Position numbers and translations under genes: made by a program | Source of the DNA: Candidatus Omnitrophota bacterium | GTDB taxonomy: Bacteria; Omnitrophota; Gorgyraeia; Gygaellales; JAHJCI01 | Assembly (NCBI GenBank): GCA_016783355.1 | Contig: JADHWR010000044.1 | Coordinates: 1-9,385 of the forward strand | DNA length: 9,385 bases | Reading direction: 5' to 3' | The notes under the pieces: generated by a model | Databases searched by the model: none | Seen by the model: only the letters and a program-made list of their open reading frames with translations | What the model was told of the DNA's origin: nothing | Shown here: in pieces, positions 6,455 to 9,385 of the stretch | Layout of the letters: the number at the start of each line of letters is the position of its first letter | Position numbering within the stretch: the stretch's first letter is position 1

Positions 6455-7074
6455 GAAGAATTTTTATAAGCACCGATGACAACAAATCCGCCTTGACCAT
6501 AACCAGGTTTTGGTCGCTCTATCTTTTTTACTTTCTGCGGCAGATGAAAGATTGTCTGATAAATTGAGAATTTAGAGAACCCGGCATCTTTTAGTAAATT
6601 TATTATTTCATTTACAGAGAAAAAATTTGCCTCTTTATAAAATATGCTCTTTTTCGTTTGATAAAATCTTCCTAAGAAACTGTCTTTATCAACAATGGCC
6701 AAGATAAGCCTACCCCTGTTTCTTAAAGCCCTTCTTGCTTCACAAATTACCTTCTTTGGATTCTTGACAAAGCAAATCGTAATTGCAATCAGAACAAAAT
6801 CAAATTCTTTATTCTGATAAGGCAAATTCTCGCCCCGGCCTTCCTTCACCTGGATGCCGCGCTCGCGGGCAATGATCAGCATCTTTTTTGAAGGGTCAAC
6901 GCCATAGGCAATATTCAAAGCAGAAGCAAATCTTCCGCTGCCTACGCCGATCTCAAGACCTTTACCTTTTTGGGGAAGAACCTTCTTGATTGCCTCAATC
7001 TCTGATAGATATGCAAACCTGTTTTTCTCATACCAGGCATCATACTTCTTGTAATAACGGTCAAATAAGTCCAT
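6451..7074 (-). CDS. Class I SAM-dependent methyltransferase
   Basis: A 207-residue protein with a Rossmann methyltransferase fold. Motif I is GLEIGVGSGRFA (about 39-50), the acidic residue after strand 2 is in YGVDPS (Asp60), and GENLPYQNKEFDFVLIAITI is motif II with strand 4, then LRNRGRLILAIVD. This is the UbiE/Methyltransf_11 style; the substrate is unknown. The start is placed at ATG 7074, giving MDLFDRYYKKYDAWYEK, a typical N-terminus for this group, 10 nt after the J-protein stop. A longer frame from ATG 7116 would add 14 residues and overlap that gene by 32 nt; neither start has a clear Shine-Dalgarno. Its stop codon lies inside the -35 box of the fur promoter. No functional tie to iron is evident. 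Confidence 0.85.
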   Translation of the reverse strand: MDLFDRYYKKYDAWYEKNRFAYLSEIEAIKKVLPQKGKGLEIGVGSGRFASALNIAYGVDPSKKMLIIARERGIQVKEGRGENLPYQNKEFDFVLIAITICFVKNPKKVICEARRALRNRGRLILAIVDKDSFLGRFYQTKKSIFYKEANFFSVNEIINLLKDAGFSKFSIYQTIFHLPQKVKKIERPKPGYGQGGFVVIGAYKNSS

Positions 7075-7084
7075 AAGCGCACTA

Positions 7085-7402
7085 TTAAAGATCCAAGTCT
7101 GCCCACCAGCCATCATAGAATTGTTTTAGGTGTTGGTAGGTTTGACTATCAAAAGCACTTCTTTTTACGTCCTTCTCCTTAAACGAGTAACGATAATTAG
7201 CGCAATAGGCAAGAAGTATGTCCTTTGCATGGTTGATTCTCTTTATCATCTCCTCACAGTGTTTTTTCTCTTTGTCACTACATCTGTCCGGATGATATTT
7301 AAGAGAAAGACCTCGATACGCCTCTTTTATTTCTTCTAAGGTAGCTATATTTCCAAGGCCTAATAATTTTCTTGCCTCATCAATCTGTTTAAAATTAATC
7401 AT
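7085..7402 (-). CDS. Small J-domain (DnaJ-like) protein
   Basis: A 105-residue protein made almost only of a J domain. It has LLGLGNIATLEEIKEAYRGL (helices I-II), the diagnostic HPD motif at 37-39 (KYHPDRCS), and a third helix with HCEEMIKRINHAKDILL. J domains stimulate the ATPase of DnaK-type Hsp70. The G/F region, zinc domain and C-terminal substrate domains of true DnaJ are absent, so it is a class III type J protein with an unknown client. The tail YCANYRYSFKEKD and the Trp-rich end (FYDGWWADLDL) may be client-specific. It is followed 10 nt later by the methyltransferase, probably in one transcript. A weak Shine-Dalgarno (AGG, 8-9 nt upstream) precedes the ATG. Confidence 0.88.
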   Translation of the reverse strand: MINFKQIDEARKLLGLGNIATLEEIKEAYRGLSLKYHPDRCSDKEKKHCEEMIKRINHAKDILLAYCANYRYSFKEKDVKRSAFDSQTYQHLKQFYDGWWADLDL

Positions 7403-7452
7403 TCGATAAACCTATTGCATTGTAACATAAGTTCTTAACAATTCCTATTCCC

Positions 7453-7546
7453 CGTCATTTCCGTGAAGCTTGTCCCCGCGAAAGCGGGGAGCGAGAATCC
7501 AGAAGACTTCTTCCTATGGATTGCCCGATCAAGTCGGGCAATGACG
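7453..7546. repeat. MITE-like palindromic repeat with terminal inverted repeats
   Basis: This 94-bp intergenic element has terminal inverted repeats CGTCATT (7453-7459) and AATGACG (7540-7546), with inner AATCC / GGATT arms. It holds two strong hairpins: CCCCGC-GAAA-GCGGGG (7474-7489) and TTGCCCGA-TCAAG-TCGGGCAA (7521-7541). It resembles the widespread bacterial element with ends like TCATTCCCG...CGGGAATGA found in many AT-rich genomes. It has no coding capacity and lies between fmdB-like and J-protein genes, where it might also act as a weak bidirectional terminator. Confidence 0.8.
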
Positions 7547-7612
7547 ATATGGTAGTAACTATTAATAATTTATGTCACAGAGCACTAGAATGAAGTCTTC
7601 TACTCTTATGCT

Positions 7613-7819
7613 CTAAGAAAGGGGGCAGGTGCCTGTGGGGCAACTTGAAGAAGAACTGCTTTTATCTGAGGGGTTACCGACAGCAAATGGGGCAAATATC
7701 TTTTTAATATTTTTACTACCGCATTTTTTACAAATCATTTCTTCACTCTTTGATGTTTGCCCAATCAAAAGATCAAACCCTGCTTTACAATCGTTACAAA
7801 TATAAGAATAAATTGGCAT
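7613..7819 (-). CDS. FmdB-type zinc ribbon protein
   Basis: A 68-residue protein starting MPIYSYICNDCKAGFDLL, the hallmark of the FmdB/CxxC_CXXC_SSSS putative regulatory family. Two CxxC pairs, C8/C11 and C30/C33, should bind one zinc. A Ser-rich linker (SSSSSS, about 55-60) leads to CPTGTCPLS with two more cysteines. Family members were named after a gene next to formamidase and are called regulatory, but their true role is unclear. A good Shine-Dalgarno AGGGAGGA lies just upstream of ATG 7819. It follows the thioredoxin gene with a short gap mostly filled by a palindromic repeat. Confidence 0.88.
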   Translation of the reverse strand: MPIYSYICNDCKAGFDLLIGQTSKSEEMICKKCGSKNIKKIFAPFAVGNPSDKSSSSSSCPTGTCPLS

Positions 7820-7831
7820 CTCTTCCTCCCT

Positions 7832-7853
7832 GCCTGCCTACCGTCAGGCAGGC
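7832..7853. repeat. Palindromic repeat between thioredoxin and fmdB-like genes
   Basis: Perfect 8-bp arms GCCTGCCT (7832-7839) and AGGCAGGC (7846-7853) flank a 6-nt loop. The hairpin starts right after the thioredoxin stop codon (7854-7856) and ends next to the Shine-Dalgarno of the fmdB-like gene. There is no T-run after it on the minus strand, so it is more likely a small repeat element or a translational or processing hairpin than an intrinsic terminator. Confidence 0.7.
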
Positions 7854-8174
7854 CTAAACATAAAGTTTGAGCTTTTTCTCAATCTCAGATTTGGGCACTG
7901 CTCCAACAATTGTATCAACGATGTTGCCAGCTTTAAAAATACCTAAGGTGGGAATACCCATTATTCTGTATTCCTGGGCAGTTCCTGGTGCCTGATCAAC
8001 ATTAACTTTACAAACCTTAAGTATTCCTTCATATTCCTTGGCTATCTCTTCAACTACTGGTGCAACCATAAAACAGGGCATACACCACGGCGCCCAGAAA
8101 TCTACCAATACGGGAATGCTCGAGTTAAGAACCTCTTGTTTAAAATTTTCGTCAGTTATCTTCAGCTCTTCCAT
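7854..8174 (-). CDS. Thioredoxin, active site WCMPC
   Basis: A 106-residue single-domain thioredoxin, a cytoplasmic thiol-disulfide reductant. It has the core VDFWAPWCMPCF with Asp25, Trp30, Cys31 and Cys34, and the cis-proline loop MGIPTLGIF (Pro75). Length equals E. coli TrxA (about 108). The residue between the catalytic cysteines is Met instead of the usual Gly (CMPC for CGPC), which should alter redox potential and partner choice. An extra Cys55 is present. The ATG is 13 nt after the stop of the SpeD-like gene, and its Shine-Dalgarno-like AAGG overlaps that stop, indicating a shared transcript. Confidence 0.93.
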   Translation of the reverse strand: MEELKITDENFKQEVLNSSIPVLVDFWAPWCMPCFMVAPVVEEIAKEYEGILKVCKVNVDQAPGTAQEYRIMGIPTLGIFKAGNIVDTIVGAVPKSEIEKKLKLYV

Positions 8175-8187
8175 ATTTTTTCTAACC

Positions 8188-8547
8188 TTACCTAATCAAA
8201 AGTCTATTCTTTACCTTCTTTGCGCCAAAAAATTTTATTGTGAAATCTTTTGCCTTTTTCTCATCAAATAATTTGCAGGAGAAGATATTAATGAAGGCCT
8301 TATTCCATAATTCTGAAAAATGAGCAACAATAGAACTTGTTTCAATTAGTTGAACGAGGGAATAACCGGCAGTGTAACCTTTGCCAAAACCAAATCTTTC
8401 GATGAATGGCTTTCCATATTTTTGCATTTTTATCAGGCGGCAGAGTTTATTGACAAATTCCTCAATCTTTTTCTTTGAGCTTATCATCTCTGGCCGGCAG
8501 CCTTCTAAATCCAATATTAGCTCCATCCCATAAACTTTTTTCTTCAT
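8188..8547 (-). CDS. S-adenosylmethionine decarboxylase-like (SpeD family) pyruvoyl enzyme
   Basis: A 119-residue protein with the AdoMetDC fold signature: YGMELILDLEGC at residues 6-17, GYSLVQLIETSSIVAHFSE at 61-79 and AFINIFSCK at 84-92. Ser71, His76 and Cys91 have the same spacing (5 and 15 residues) as the processing Ser, His and catalytic Cys of the Thermotoga maritima enzyme (63, 68, 83). Self-cleavage before Ser71 would create the pyruvoyl group. Changes from the usual AESHISIH and IDVFTCG motifs are Thr70 before the cleavage Ser, Asn87 for Asp and Lys92 for Gly. The enzyme would supply decarboxylated SAM for spermidine synthesis, but some SpeD homologues decarboxylate arginine or ornithine instead, and no spermidine synthase gene is in view. 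The start has a strong Shine-Dalgarno AGGAGG (8555-8560), 7 nt away. Confidence 0.82.
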   Translation of the reverse strand: MKKKVYGMELILDLEGCRPEMISSKKKIEEFVNKLCRLIKMQKYGKPFIERFGFGKGYTAGYSLVQLIETSSIVAHFSELWNKAFINIFSCKLFDEKKAKDFTIKFFGAKKVKNRLLIR

Positions 8548-8569
8548 CTAGTCCCCTCCTTCTTCCTTT

Positions 8570-8597
8570 TTTATATCACCACAGAAGATAATGTCAA
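8570..8597 (-). promoter_or_regulatory. Sigma70-type promoter for the speD-like / thioredoxin / fmdB-like unit
   Basis: On the minus strand a consensus TTGACA (8592-8597) and TATAAA (8570-8575) are 16 bp apart in the 71-nt gap after the M42 peptidase gene. Transcription would begin near 8563, just before the AGGAGG ribosome site at 8555-8560, so the leader is very short. Confidence 0.75.
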
Positions 8598-8618
8598 TCA
8601 TAAAGTTGTTGATATTTA

Positions 8619-9385
8619 CTAAAAAGGGATGAGGTCGGTTTTTTCATCTATCCTTAAGATAACAGCGCACAGCAATCTTGCTGCATTTTCTAAATCACTC
8701 AAACTGAGTATTTCCACGGTGCTGTGCATATATCTGAGGGGGATGCTCACAAGTGCCGTGGCAACCCCGCTCTTCGTAAGTTGAATTGCGTTAGCATCTG
8801 TTCCTGTTGCCTTGGATATCCCTTCTACTTGATAAGGAATCTTTTCTTTATCTGCTGTTTTTATAAGAAGCTCAAAAATCCTTTGGTTGATATTTGGGCC
8901 CCTGGCAATAACAGGGCCTTTTCCTAATTTTATCTCTCCAAATTTTTTCTTATCCATCGTAGGAAAATCCGTGGCAAAGGCAACATCTACAGCAATGCCA
9001 ACATCTGGCGTAATTCCATAGGCACTTGTCTTTGCACCCCTTAAACCCACCTCTTCTTGAACTGTCGCCACCCCATATACAGAGGCTTTAACCTTTTCTT
9101 GAGAAAGTAATCTTAAGGTCTCATTTACGACAAAGGCACCTGCCCTATCATCAAAACCCCTGCCGACAACCAAATCATTACCAATACTATCAAATCCGAC
9201 TGCGCTAACCGCAACATCGCCAATATCTAAAATAGAGCGGGCTTCCTTTTCATCCCTTGCGCCGATATCTATCCACAGCTCTTCACTCTTTGCTAATCTC
9301 TTGCGTTCCTCTTCCTCCAAAAGATGAACATGTTTTCTGCCAATTACCCCGAGGACCCTTCCCTTTTTCGTTTTAATCCAGACCC
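8619..9385 (-). CDS. Peptidase M42 family aminopeptidase, N-terminus beyond the window
   Basis: The frame is open to the right edge (first full codon at 9381-9383). It reads VWIKTKKGRVLGVIGRKHVHLL before the EEEERKRLAKSEELWIDIGA segment, so the gene is 5'-truncated by the window and does not start at the in-frame TTG at 9318-9320. M42 enzymes are large oligomeric metallo-aminopeptidases (TET type; some are annotated endoglucanase M). Visible ligands and catalytic residues are Asp in GRGFDDRAG (codon near 9150), the Glu pair in QEEVGLRG (near 9054-9056), Asp in AVDVAFATD (near 8987) and the C-terminal His in RYMHSTVE (8724-8726). The first His/Asp pair lies outside. Conserved GTDA is present. 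The C-terminus ends at TAG 8619-8621, 71 nt before the speD-like gene. Confidence 0.93.
   Translation of the reverse strand, partial: VWIKTKKGRVLGVIGRKHVHLLEEEERKRLAKSEELWIDIGARDEKEARSILDIGDVAVSAVGFDSIGNDLVVGRGFDDRAGAFVVNETLRLLSQEKVKASVYGVATVQEEVGLRGAKTSAYGITPDVGIAVDVAFATDFPTMDKKKFGEIKLGKGPVIARGPNINQRIFELLIKTADKEKIPYQVEGISKATGTDANAIQLTKSGVATALVSIPLRYMHSTVEILSLSDLENAARLLCAVILRIDEKTDLIPF

Noticed and set aside
7130..7339. Open frame of 69 codons on the plus strand
   Set aside because: Antisense to the J-domain gene, whose HPD motif and helices are clear.
8038..8271. Open frame of 77 codons on the plus strand
   Set aside because: Antisense to thioredoxin and the SpeD-like gene, both of which carry conserved active-site motifs.
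8724..8927. Open frame of 67 codons on the plus strand
   Set aside because: Antisense to the M42 peptidase gene, including its conserved metal-ligand region.
9318..9320. TTG as the start of the M42 peptidase
   Set aside because: The frame continues upstream to the edge with typical M42 sequence (RVLGVIGRKHVHLL), so the gene is simply cut by the window.
1..9385. CRISPR array, tRNA, rRNA or riboswitch
   Set aside because: No regularly spaced direct repeats, no tRNA-like cloverleaf and no long structured leader were seen; leaders before fur and the SpeD-like gene are only about 15-20 nt.

Overview
The window looks like a chromosomal segment of an AT-rich, strictly or mainly anaerobic, Gram-negative bacterium. 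The anaerobic lifestyle is suggested by an oxygen-sensitive class III ribonucleotide reductase, FeoAB ferrous-iron uptake and flavodoxin. The outer membrane is suggested by a porin remnant that ends in a beta-strand with C-terminal Phe. Protein style and the palindromic repeats remind me of uncultivated lineages such as Omnitrophota, but that is an impression and not a demonstrated assignment. Every real gene I can support is on the minus strand, so the biological order is right to left.

Right part (9385 to 7613): a peptidase M42 gene enters from the right edge with its 5' end missing. A clear sigma70-type promoter (TTGACA, 16 bp, TATAAA) then drives a short run of an S-adenosylmethionine decarboxylase-like gene, a thioredoxin with active site WCMPC, and an FmdB-type zinc ribbon protein. 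A palindromic repeat sits between the last two. The gap at 7403-7612 carries a MITE-like 94-bp palindromic repeat.

Middle (7402 to 3451): a small J-domain protein and a class I methyltransferase come first, then an iron module: fur, feoA, feoB and a flavodoxin gene. feoA/feoB overlap by 4 nt and feoB/flavodoxin by 8 nt. Three copies of a 25-bp dyad (arms ATTGCAA / TTGCAAT) lie upstream of fur, of feoA and of the porin remnant. Each overlaps a -10-like hexamer in the same phase, so this is very probably the local Fur operator and the module is probably autoregulated. feoB carries a 47-bp palindromic element in frame, encoding part of the linker between its G domain and its membrane domain.

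Left part (3337 to 1): a 130-codon porin remnant keeps a signal peptide, a coiled coil and the last two beta-strands but has lost the barrel. It is followed by nrdD, the anaerobic ribonucleoside-triphosphate reductase. Its reading frame is open from 2843 to the left edge and holds two inteins. The first is complete (419 residues, LAGLIDADG endonuclease, unusual Thr at position 1) and the second is cut by the window edge. The two inteins explain why most of the first 2.3 kb does not look like a reductase.

Functionally, the iron block would import Fe(II), sense it through Fur and supply flavodoxin when iron is short. Flavodoxin is the known electron donor for activation of class III reductase in E. 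coli, which may explain why nrdD lies next to this block; that link is inference.
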